Assembly: GCA_964455685.1 (NCBI GenBank)
Contig: CAYVZE010000071.1
Coordinates: 1 to 13,166, forward strand
Reading direction: 5' to 3'
Origin: ZC4RG30 sp964455685
GTDB taxonomy: Bacteria; Pseudomonadota; Gammaproteobacteria; Steroidobacterales; Steroidobacteraceae
DNA length: 13,166 bases
The notes below the pieces were generated by a model. That model searched no databases, was not told the origin of the DNA, and worked only from the letters and a program-made list of their open reading frames with translations. This document shows positions 1-5,716 of this stretch, one piece after another. The first letter of the stretch is position 1, and every line of letters starts with the position of its first letter. The position numbers and the translations under genes were made by a program.

Positions 1-270
1 GTGGGCTCGTTCAAGGAAGCCATCAACTGGCTGTTCGAGCAGGCGCGCAAGGGCCAGACCATGCAGCGCTACAAGGGCCTGGGCGAGATGAACCCGGAAC
101 AGCTCTGGGAAACCACCATCAACCCGGACACCCGCCGCCTGCTGCAGGTGCGCATCGAGGATGCCATCGCGGCCGACGACATCTTCAACACGCTGATGGG
201 CGACCAGGTGGAGCCGCGGCGCGAGTTCATCGAGAAGAACGCGCTGGCGGTGGCCAACCTCGACATCTGA
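1..270 (+). CDS. gyrB: DNA gyrase subunit B, C-terminal end (partial)
   Basis: This is the last 89 codons of gyrB. The gene enters from the left edge, so the first codon here is internal. The residues RYKGLGEMNPEQLW, the RRLLQV stretch, LMGDQVEPRR, FIEKNAL and the terminal NLDI are the very conserved end of the GyrB TOPRIM/C-terminal region, which contacts GyrA and DNA. Gyrase introduces negative supercoils using ATP. GyrB is distinguished from ParE by the LMGD-VEPRR-FIE-NAL-NLDI ending, although ParE is a close paralogue. The gene ends with TGA at 268-270 and faces the ankyrin gene across a 69-base gap that contains two hairpins. In many gammaproteobacteria gyrB lies beside the replication origin, so the window is probably origin-proximal (inference). 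Confidence 0.97.
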   Translation: MGSFKEAINWLFEQARKGQTMQRYKGLGEMNPEQLWETTINPDTRRLLQVRIEDAIAADDIFNTLMGDQVEPRREFIEKNALAVANLDI

Positions 271-275
271 TCCGG

Positions 276-293
276 GCCGGCCAGGTGGCCGGC
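276..293 (+). terminator. hairpin just after gyrB, terminator-like
   Basis: A perfect 7-bp inverted repeat (GCCGGCC, loop AGGT, GGCCGGC) starts 6 bases after the gyrB stop codon. No T-run follows, so it is not a classical intrinsic terminator. It could block exonucleases or act with Rho. Confidence 0.45.
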
Positions 294-297
294 ATCG

Positions 298-336
298 GGC
301 GACCCGCCCCGGACGCCGGCACAGGTCCGGGTCGCC
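298..336. terminator. second, longer imperfect hairpin between convergent gene ends
   Basis: Left arm GGCGACC...CGGAC (298-304 and 310-314) pairs with GTCCGGGTCGCC (325-336), leaving a 5-base bulge (305-309) on the left arm. It lies between the ends of gyrB (+) and the ankyrin gene (-) and could stop transcription from both sides. There is no T-tract on either strand. Confidence 0.4.
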
Positions 337-339
337 GCG

Positions 340-1752
340 CTACAAGCGCGCCGTGGCGCCCTCGAGCAGCTTCACGGTTTCCTCGTGCCCGGCGGCCCGA
401 GCCAGCTCCAGCGGCGTGTGGCCTTCCGGGTCCGTCACGCCCGGATCCGCGCGGCCTTCCAGCAGCGCCCGGGTGATGTCCCGGAAGCCATATTGCGCCG
501 CCAGCAGCAGCGGCGTGATGCCCGCCTTGTTGCGCTGGTTGGCATTGGCGCCGGCCTTCACCAGCAACTCCACCAGTTCGGCATCGCCGGAGCGCGTGGC
601 CTCGATCAGCGCGGTGTCGCCGGATTCATCGGCGATGTCGGGGTTCGACTGCGCCGCCAGCAGCAGCCGCGCGGCTTCCAGGCGGCGCGCGGTGGCGGCC
701 GACTGGCTGCTGGGCTGGGCCGGCCGGAAGATCAGCTTCATCAGCTTCTCCTGGTCCTGGCCCAGCGCGATGCCGATGCCGATCACCATCAGCTCGTACT
801 CGCTGCGTCCCGCGGCCAGCGCCAGCGCGGTCTCGCCGGCGGCGTTGCGCGCATTGGCGTCGAGGCCGGCCTCCAGCAGCGCCTGCAGCGCGGTCACGTG
901 GTGGCGCTGCGCGGCCAGCATCAGCAGGTTGTTGCCGTTCTCATCGACGAAGTCCGCGCTGGCCTGCTGCGCCATCACCGCGCGGAACAGCTCGGGGGAG
1001 GGCAGGTCCACCACCTGCACCAGCGACATGGAATCCGGCGAGATCACCGGCTCGAGCTCCAGCAGCTTGCGCAGCACCGTGTCCTTGCCGGTCATCGAGG
1101 CCTCGAGCTTCGCGCCGCGCGCCAGCAGTCGTTCGGCCGCGGCCCAGCGCTGGCGTTCCAGCGCCGCATCCAGCGCGGTGTAGCCGTCCTCGCGCCGATG
1201 GTTCACGTCGGCGCCGTGCTCGAGCAGCAGGTCGATCATCTCCACCGAGCCATTGCCGGCCGCGGTGAACAGCAGCTGCGCGCCGCTGCCATCCAGCTCG
1301 TCGGGCCTGGCGCCGGCGGCCAGCAGCAGGCGGGCAGCCTCCACCGAACCGGTGGCCGCGGCCACGCGCAGCGCGGTCAGGCCATTGCGGGTGGCGCGTG
1401 CGTTCACGTCCACCTTGGCATCGAGCAGCAGTTGCACGGCCTCGGCCTTGCCGCTGGCGGCGGCATGCATGAGCACGTTGATGCCGCCGCTGCGGGTGGC
1501 ACCCGGATCGGCGCCGGCAGCCAGCAGCACGCGCATGATGTCCACGTGGCCGCGCTCGGCAGCCAGCATCAGCGCGCTGACTTCATCGCGCCCCAGCGCA
1601 TTGGCGCTGGCGCCGTTGTCCAGGGTGGCCGTGACCGCCTCGGCATCACCGGAGAGCACGGCGCCGAACAGGTCGTCATCGGCATCGGCCCAGGCGGTGC
1701 ATGCGAACAGCACACCGGCGAGGGCGGAAACAAGGCGCAGGCGGGCAGTCAT
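340..1752 (-). CDS. exported ankyrin-repeat protein
   Basis: 470 aa. The N-terminus (RLRLVSALAGVLFACTAWA, residues 4-22) looks like a signal peptide cleaved before DADDD. The C at 18 follows LFA, a poor lipobox, so a lipoprotein is possible but less likely. The rest is built of about eleven ~33-residue ankyrin repeats with the typical ALxxAAxxGxxExxxLLLxxGAxxN pattern: six between about 25 and 220, a divergent spacer at 221-270, a repeat at 271-303, one split by an insert near 318-353 (rich in hydrophobic residues, then PSSQSAA), and three at 376-466. Ankyrin repeats bind other proteins; no catalytic domain is visible. The start is supported by AGGTG 5 bases upstream. The CAP-domain gene lies 104 bases upstream on the same strand, so co-transcription is possible. 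The partner and role are unknown; a periplasmic location is inferred. Confidence 0.9.
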   Translation of the reverse strand: MTARLRLVSALAGVLFACTAWADADDDLFGAVLSGDAEAVTATLDNGASANALGRDEVSALMLAAERGHVDIMRVLLAAGADPGATRSGGINVLMHAAASGKAEAVQLLLDAKVDVNARATRNGLTALRVAAATGSVEAARLLLAAGARPDELDGSGAQLLFTAAGNGSVEMIDLLLEHGADVNHRREDGYTALDAALERQRWAAAERLLARGAKLEASMTGKDTVLRKLLELEPVISPDSMSLVQVVDLPSPELFRAVMAQQASADFVDENGNNLLMLAAQRHHVTALQALLEAGLDANARNAAGETALALAAGRSEYELMVIGIGIALGQDQEKLMKLIFRPAQPSSQSAATARRLEAARLLLAAQSNPDIADESGDTALIEATRSGDAELVELLVKAGANANQRNKAGITPLLLAAQYGFRDITRALLEGRADPGVTDPEGHTPLELARAAGHEETVKLLEGATARL

Positions 1753-1856
1753 GAAGGCACCTGGGTAGCGGGGATGACGCCAGCATGCGCCGCCACGGCC
1801 CGGCCTGTCGAGCTGGCAGCCGCCGCAGACACCGACGCTGCGCGATGCGAAAGGCG

Positions 1857-2360
1857 TCAGCCACCGGGCGCGCCGAAGGTCTGCACCCAGTAGTACTCCC
1901 CGGTCCTGCTCCCCTCGGCCACGCCCACGCCGGTATGGCGGAAGCGCGGATCCATCAGGTTGGCGCAGTGGCCGGGGCTGGCCAGCCAGCCGGCCACCAC
2001 TTCCTCGGCGGATGCGGGGCCGAAGGCGATGTTCTCGCCGGTGAGCCGAGCGGGATAGCCGGCCTTGCGCACGCGGTCGCGCGGCTGGCTGCCATCGCTG
2101 CCGCGATGCTCGAAGGCACCGCGCCGTGCCATGTCGCGCGCATGGGCGAGGGCGGCGGCTTCCAGCGGCTCGGCCTGCGCCAGCGGCGCAGTGGGCGGAA
2201 AGCTTTCTGCACCGCAGCGCCGGCCCTGCGAGCGCGCCTGGTTCACCAGCTCCAGCACGCGCGCGGCCACGACGTCGGCGGGCCGGTTGGCCACCAGCGT
2301 CTGCGCCATCACGGGCGCCAGCAGGGCCAGCGAGGCGAGGGTGGCAAGCGGTCGGATCAT
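1857..2360 (-). CDS. secreted CAP (SCP/PR-1) domain protein
   Basis: 167 aa. A signal peptide is visible (residues 1-19, cleavage after PVMA). The remainder is a CAP domain of the bacterial YkwD type: VLELVNQAR opens the domain at ~35, then HARDMA and GAFEHRG (His85), LTGENIAFG (Glu109), VVAGWLASPGHCANLM (His131) and GVGVAEG. These His/Glu positions form the conserved CAP cavity. Cys49 and Cys132 could form a disulphide after export. CAP proteins have been linked to lipid or peptide binding and to cell-wall or host interaction, but the bacterial function is mostly undefined and I do not assign one. No Shine-Dalgarno precedes the ATG; instead a GATAAT box lies 6 bases upstream, suggesting a leaderless mRNA. 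The ankyrin gene follows 104 bases downstream. Confidence 0.92.
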   Translation of the reverse strand: MIRPLATLASLALLAPVMAQTLVANRPADVVAARVLELVNQARSQGRRCGAESFPPTAPLAQAEPLEAAALAHARDMARRGAFEHRGSDGSQPRDRVRKAGYPARLTGENIAFGPASAEEVVAGWLASPGHCANLMDPRFRHTGVGVAEGSRTGEYYWVQTFGAPGG

Positions 2361-2372
2361 GCGACGATTATC
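2361..2372 (-). promoter_or_regulatory. -10-like box at leaderless distance from the CAP gene
   Basis: On the minus strand GATAAT (2372 to 2367) sits exactly 6 bases before the ATG of the CAP gene, so transcription would start at or very near the start codon. No clear -35 is present: TTCAGG occurs upstream but with a 20-base spacer. This is supported only by the box, its position and the absence of an SD. Confidence 0.35.
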
Positions 2373-2409
2373 GCGCCGGGTCTTGAATGCGTCCTGAACC
2401 CTCGCGCGT

Positions 2410-2435
2410 CACCGCCCCTGCAGGGCACCGCGGTG
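2410..2435. terminator. hairpin with two abutting 10-bp palindromes downstream of the cyclase gene
   Basis: CCCTGCAGGG (2416-2425) and CACCGCGGTG (2426-2435) are perfect palindromes lying back to back. CACCGC (2410-2415) can also pair with GCGGTG (2430-2435) around the first palindrome. The site is 34-59 bases past the stop of the leftward cyclase gene and upstream of the CAP gene, so it may end the cyclase mRNA or bind a protein. No T-run is present. Confidence 0.35.
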
Positions 2436-2468
2436 AGGCGCAGATGAACCGAGGATTGCGCCCGCGGT

Positions 2469-3680
2469 TCAGGCGCCAGCCTCCGCCTCGTTCCCCTCGT
2501 GCACCACGAAGCCGTCGCGCCCGCCGTCCTTGGCCTTGTACAACGCCGCATCCGCCTGCTTGTACAGCACGTCGAAGCCCTTGCCGCCGCGGGTCAGCGC
2601 GCAGCCCACCGACACCGTGAAGGACACCGGCCTGCGCACCGTGCGCACCGCGGACAGCAGCCGCTGCGCGAGCTGCGTCGCACCAAGCTTGTCGCAGTCG
2701 CGCGCGAAGATCAGGAACTCATCGCCGCCCAGCCGCGCGGTGATGTCGCCGGGCCGCACGCTGCCGCGCAAGGCCTTGGCCAGCGCCTGCAGCACGCCGT
2801 CGCCCGCCTGGTGGCCATGCGAGTCGTTGATGCCCTTGAAGTTGTCCACGTCCACCAGCAGCACCGCGTGCGTGCCGCCATCGGTATGCTGCCAGATGTC
2901 GTTGATGGCGGTCATCGCGCCGCGGCGGTTGGGCAGGCCGGTGAGCGGATCGCGCACCGAGCGGCGGTAATGGCGCGAGAGCTCGGCCTTCTGCGCGTAA
3001 TCGCGCCGCGCATAGGCATAGGCCAGCAGCAGCGCCAGCAGCAGCGCGATCGTGCCGCTGGCGATCTCGATGCGGCGGAAGCGCGCTTCCTCCGACAGGT
3101 AGTAATCCAGCCCGAAATCCACGCCGACGAAACCGCTCATGCGGCCGGTGCCGTCGAACACCGGCGCATGGCCGCTGAGGAAATAGCCGTAGTCATCGTG
3201 CTGGAAGCCCGGCGTCACGTAGGTCTGGCCGGCCGCGAGCAGCTCCAGCCAGTTGTCGCGGTATTGCTCGCGCTGCTCGTACGGCTCCATGTACGCCGAG
3301 GCGCGCAGCCCGCGGCGCGTGGCGAAGTCCTTGTCCTGCGCGGTGTCGAGCACGAAGTACGCGCGGCCGTCTCGGATGGCCATGGTGTACACGTAGAAGG
3401 CCTCGGGCCAGGTCTCGTGCAGCCGCATCAGCGGCTTTCGCGCCTCCTCGAGCTGGGCCTCGCTGGCATGGCCATCGAGCAGCGCGCGATGCAGGTCGCC
3501 ATCGATGTGGCTGGCGGCCAGTCGCGCCACTTCATCCACATGCCGGCGCAGCACTTCCAGCCTGCCCTGGCGCGCGGCGAACTGCGGCGCCAGCACCAGC
3601 GTCAGCAGCAGGGCAGCAGCGCAGATCGCCGCACCCAGCAGCACCCGGACCCGGAAGCGGAGCAGGGGCGCCAGCCGCAT
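2469..3680 (-). CDS. membrane diguanylate cyclase with periplasmic sensor region
   Basis: 403 aa. A transmembrane helix lies at ~11-32, a periplasmic region at ~35-205, a second helix at ~207-224 and a GGDEF domain at ~243-392. The domain carries DPLTGLPNRR at its start, FKGINDSHGHQAGD, the full active-site motif GGDEF (318-322) and an RPGD (309-312) five residues before it, which is the canonical RxxD inhibitory I-site. It should therefore make c-di-GMP from two GTP and be subject to product inhibition. The periplasmic part has Cache/PDC-like features (FYVYTMAIRDGRAYFVLD, then YFLSGHAPVFDGTGRMSGFVGVDF at 166-189), so an extracytoplasmic small ligand is likely, though its identity cannot be read. 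No EAL domain is present. The ATG follows the TAG of the TonB_C gene with no base between, so the two are probably co-transcribed and translationally coupled. Confidence 0.95.
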   Translation of the reverse strand: MRLAPLLRFRVRVLLGAAICAAALLLTLVLAPQFAARQGRLEVLRRHVDEVARLAASHIDGDLHRALLDGHASEAQLEEARKPLMRLHETWPEAFYVYTMAIRDGRAYFVLDTAQDKDFATRRGLRASAYMEPYEQREQYRDNWLELLAAGQTYVTPGFQHDDYGYFLSGHAPVFDGTGRMSGFVGVDFGLDYYLSEEARFRRIEIASGTIALLLALLLAYAYARRDYAQKAELSRHYRRSVRDPLTGLPNRRGAMTAINDIWQHTDGGTHAVLLVDVDNFKGINDSHGHQAGDGVLQALAKALRGSVRPGDITARLGGDEFLIFARDCDKLGATQLAQRLLSAVRTVRRPVSFTVSVGCALTRGGKGFDVLYKQADAALYKAKDGGRDGFVVHEGNEAEAGA

Positions 3681-4058
3681 CTACGGCAGGAACTCGAGCG
3701 TGAGCGTGAACACCACCCAGCGCCTCAGCGGATTGTCGAATTCGAAGGTCTTGGCGGCGTCCAGCGCCGCCAGCCCGAAGCCATGCCCTCGCGGGGTCTC
3801 GCTGATCACCTGCGCCTCCAGCACCTGGCCGGCCTCGTTGATCAGCACGTCCACGGTCACCGCGCCGTCGATGCCCTCGCGCCGTGCTGCCTCGGGGTAG
3901 TGCTTCGCCAGCGGATCACCGCGCAGCAGGCGGAACCGCGACAGCTCCTCGCCCTGCACGCGCACCGCCGCCGCGTTCTCGATGCGCTGCGCAAAGGCCG
4001 CGGAAGCGCCAGGAAGGGCGCCCGTGGCCAGCACGGTCAGAGGAAGCCTGAAGTCCAT
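3681..4058 (-). CDS. small exported TonB C-terminal-domain protein
   Basis: 125 aa from the ATG at 4058, chosen because it begins a signal peptide (cleavage after ASAAFA, ~23); GGA and GGAG lie 10-14 bases upstream. The frame stays open to 4157, but that extension (rich in R, G and C) does not look like coding sequence. After residue 45 the protein is a TonB_C fold: HYPEAARREG (53-62), GAVTVDVLINEAGQVLEAQV, LAALDAAKTFEF. Classical TonB has an N-terminal membrane anchor and a Pro-rich periplasmic spacer that pass ExbBD energy to outer-membrane receptors. Both are missing, and the product would be a soluble periplasmic domain. Its stop TAG directly abuts the ATG of the diguanylate cyclase, suggesting joint expression. 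Function is uncertain: an adaptor or decoy rather than an energy transducer is an inference. Confidence 0.85.
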   Translation of the reverse strand: MDFRLPLTVLATGALPGASAAFAQRIENAAAVRVQGEELSRFRLLRGDPLAKHYPEAARREGIDGAVTVDVLINEAGQVLEAQVISETPRGHGFGLAALDAAKTFEFDNPLRRWVVFTLTLEFLP

Positions 4059-4329
4059 TCGCTTGAAGTCCGCTCCGAGACGCCCGCCCAGGTTGCGGCG
4101 CGCCAGGAGTCCGGAACACGCCCCGAGGCAGCGATTATGCCGGTTACGGCCGGCCACGCGCAGGACGGCGCCCGGGAAGGCATCGCCCCGGGGGGCCGGG
4201 AGAAGCCACGTTACTGCCGCGGCAGCTCACACCACCTGCTGTCCCGAGTGTGACGCGCCGCCCGGCTCGGCAACGCCGCCGCTGCCAAACTGTTGTTCCT
4301 GAAGGGCCCGAACCCTGGATATTCCGCAC
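4059..4329. other. divergent intergenic region with palindromes
   Basis: 271 bases separate the divergent TonB_C and CheD-like genes and should contain both promoters. Visible elements are a perfect 12-bp palindrome CTGCCGCGGCAG (4214-4225) and, 1 base on, an inverted repeat TCACAC (4227-4232) / GTGTGA (4248-4253) with a 15-base spacer. The second resembles CRP/Clp half-sites but in the wrong order and spacing for TGTGA-N6-TCACA. I see no convincing small gene. Confidence 0.4.
4293..4323 (+). promoter_or_regulatory. possible promoter giving a leaderless CheD-like mRNA
   Basis: GATATT (4318-4323) lies exactly 6 bases before the GTG start at 4330, and no good SD is present. TTGTTC (4293-4298) could be a -35 but the spacer is 19 bases. 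Spacing from the -10-like box to the start codon is the same as at the CAP gene. Confidence 0.3.
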
Positions 4330-4845
4330 GTGAAGGACCACACGCCACCGCAAGTCGACGTCGCCGTCGATTCCTACGCCGTCGCCAGCGATGACCTCGT
4401 CCTGCGCGCGCGCTTGTGCGGCAGCTTCGCGCTGTGCATCAGCGACGAGGTGCAGGAGGCGGGCGCGCTGGTGCACGTGCGTGCCGGCCGTCCCGGGCGC
4501 ACGGACAACAACCCCGACCTCACCGACAACACGCTTTCCACCGACCTGCTGCTGCTCGACCGCTGCATGGCCGAGCTGCGCGGGGCCGAGCCACGCGCGC
4601 GCCACTGGCAGGCGCGCTTCGTGGCGCACGTGGATCCGGATTCGGGCGGTTTCGACCGACTGTCGGCGCTGCAGGCCTTCATCGAGGTCTACCTAGAGGA
4701 CACCGGCGTGCAGCTCACCTCCGCGGTCACCCATGACGGCCCGGAGCGCCAGCTCGCCTTCCGGCCGGCGCTGCGGACCCTGAATTGCACCGAACTGGTG
4801 CCCAGGTCCCCCGACGACACCCTGCGGATGAATCCCCTTACGTAG
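4330..4845 (+). CDS. CheD-family protein without the catalytic Cys and Thr
   Basis: 171 aa from GTG. It aligns without gaps to the core of CheD, the deamidase that converts Gln to Glu in chemoreceptors and in some bacteria binds CheC. SYAVASDDLVLRARLCGSFALC (15-36) corresponds to the EYAV...VTLGLGSCVAVC region, then EAGALVHV (43-50), LTDNTLSTDLLLLDRCMAEL (64-83) and VQLTSAVTHDGPERQLAF (127-144). CheD uses a Cys/His/Thr set (Cys27, His44, Thr21 in Thermotoga maritima). Here the His is kept as His49, exactly 17 residues after the Cys position, but that position is Ser32 and the Thr position is Arg26. Deamidase activity is therefore unlikely. No other chemotaxis genes are nearby. The next gene (Ax21-like) starts 113 bases downstream. 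A protein-binding or structural role is possible but unproven. No Met start alternative covers the conserved N-terminal part. Confidence 0.8.
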   Translation: MKDHTPPQVDVAVDSYAVASDDLVLRARLCGSFALCISDEVQEAGALVHVRAGRPGRTDNNPDLTDNTLSTDLLLLDRCMAELRGAEPRARHWQARFVAHVDPDSGGFDRLSALQAFIEVYLEDTGVQLTSAVTHDGPERQLAFRPALRTLNCTELVPRSPDDTLRMNPLT

Positions 4846-4860
4846 GTTACGTATTCCTAC
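4838..4860 (+). promoter_or_regulatory. direct repeat and inverted repeat upstream of the first barrel gene, possible operator
   Basis: TTACGTA occurs twice (4838-4844 and 4847-4853), separated by GG. Each copy contains the palindrome TACGTA. An overlapping inverted repeat GTAGG (4842-4846) / CCTAC (4856-4860) is centred on the second copy. The element covers the stop codon of the CheD-like gene and ends 24 bases before the putative -35 box, a position suited to a transcription activator. It is locally AT-rich in a GC-rich window. The binding protein is unknown. Confidence 0.4.
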
Positions 4861-4883
4861 AGGATGTCGGCCTGACGCAACGA

Positions 4884-4913
4884 TTGGTTGATTTTCGCAA
4901 CAGCGGCTATCAT
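4884..4913 (+). promoter_or_regulatory. promoter of the first Ax21-like gene
   Basis: TTGGTT (4884-4889) and TATCAT (4908-4913) are separated by 18 bases and resemble a sigma-70 promoter. The transcript would start near 4920 and have a leader of about 40 bases beginning in a hairpin. Confidence 0.55.
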
Positions 4914-4919
4914 CGCCGC

Positions 4920-4935
4920 CGCACTAACCAGTGCG
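4920..4935 (+). promoter_or_regulatory. 5'-leader hairpin of the first Ax21-like gene
   Basis: A perfect 6-bp stem CGCACT / AGTGCG with loop AACC lies at the predicted 5' end of the mRNA, 13 bases before the SD. Hairpins at this place stabilise abundant outer-membrane protein mRNAs such as ompA; that role here is inference. Confidence 0.45.
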
Positions 4936-4958
4936 CCAACAGCAATATGGAGTCAAGC

Positions 4959-5507
4959 ATGCGCAAACTTGTAGCGATCGCCACCTTCGCGGCCCTCGGC
5001 CTCGGCGCCCAGGCTGCCTCGGCCCAGGGTTTCAGCTACAACCTCCTCGAAGGCTCGATCATTTCCGGCGACGACTATGACGGTTTCGGCGTGGCCGGTT
5101 CGATGGCCTTCACCTCCGAAGTGTTCGGCCTTGCTTCGATTGACGCGATCGAGTTCGACAACTCCAACGTTGACGGCAGCCTGCTTTCCGCTGGCGCTGG
5201 TTACCGCATTGCCCTGAACCACGCCGTGGACGTGTTCGGCACGGCTTCGCTCAAGCGCGGCAAGGTTGATGGCGCGGGCGGCGAGTGGGGCTTCGGCCTC
5301 GGCGTGGGCGTGCGCGGCCGTCCGATGAACCAGCTCGAGCTGCACGGCGGCCTGGAGTACGAGGACGTGTACGACTCCGACACCACCATCCGCGTCGGCG
5401 GTCGCTGGTACTTCACGCAGAACTTCGCTGCCGGCCTGGACTTCCAGGACAACGACGGTGGTTCGGCGCTGCGCTTCACCGCGCGCTACGACTTCGGTCG
5501 TCGTTGA
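4959..5507 (+). CDS. Ax21-like small outer-membrane beta-barrel protein (first copy)
   Basis: 182 aa from the ATG at 4959, selected because GGAG lies 6 bases upstream (4949-4952) and a signal peptide begins there (MRKLVAIATFAALGLG, cleavage after AASA at 22). The mature part starts GFSYNLLEGS, like the ISYNYVEGGY start of Xanthomonas Ax21, and alternates hydrophobic and polar residues in about eight strands, ending LRFTARYDFGRR. An outer-membrane location is inferred. Ax21 proteins are outer-membrane or vesicle proteins of xanthomonads with a debated signalling role, so no function is claimed beyond family resemblance. The gene has its own promoter, a leader hairpin and a strong terminator, and uses more GCT, GGT, CGT and ATT codons than its neighbours, which fits high expression. 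The last aromatic residue is three positions before the end, not at the end. A paralogue follows 209 bases downstream. Confidence 0.85.
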   Translation: MRKLVAIATFAALGLGAQAASAQGFSYNLLEGSIISGDDYDGFGVAGSMAFTSEVFGLASIDAIEFDNSNVDGSLLSAGAGYRIALNHAVDVFGTASLKRGKVDGAGGEWGFGLGVGVRGRPMNQLELHGGLEYEDVYDSDTTIRVGGRWYFTQNFAAGLDFQDNDGGSALRFTARYDFGRR

Positions 5508-5539
5508 CCCGCCTTCGCCCGGGAATCTTCCCTGGCATG

Positions 5540-5571
5540 AAAGGGGCGGTTTCCACCGCCCCTTTTCTTTT
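5540..5571 (+). terminator. strong intrinsic terminator
   Basis: An 11-bp perfect stem AAAGGGGCGGT (5540-5550), loop TTCC, ACCGCCCCTTT (5555-5565) runs into TTTTCTTTT. It is a textbook Rho-independent terminator, 33 bases after the first barrel gene, and separates that transcript from the next. Confidence 0.93.
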
Positions 5572-5716
5572 GTCGACATGAGGGTCCGCCCGGCGCACCG
5601 GGAGATCACCCCAGCGCCATCGTCCGGCGGGCCATCGCCGTTCAGATGGCCATTCAGGACCGGTTCATCACGCCCTGCCGATGATGCGCACAACGTTGAC
5701 CCTCGGAGTTCACTTC

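Noticed and set aside
1834..1858. Hairpin GACGC/GCGTC at the end of the CAP gene
   Set aside because: Only 5 bp with a 15-base loop and no T-run; expected often by chance at this GC content.
4059..4157. N-terminal extension of the TonB_C protein to 4157
   Set aside because: The extra 33 residues are Arg/Gly/Cys-rich and would bury a clear signal peptide that starts at 4058.
4227..4253. CRP/Clp site in the divergent region
   Set aside because: The half-sites are in the order TCACA...TGTGA with a 15-base spacer, not TGTGA-N6-TCACA.
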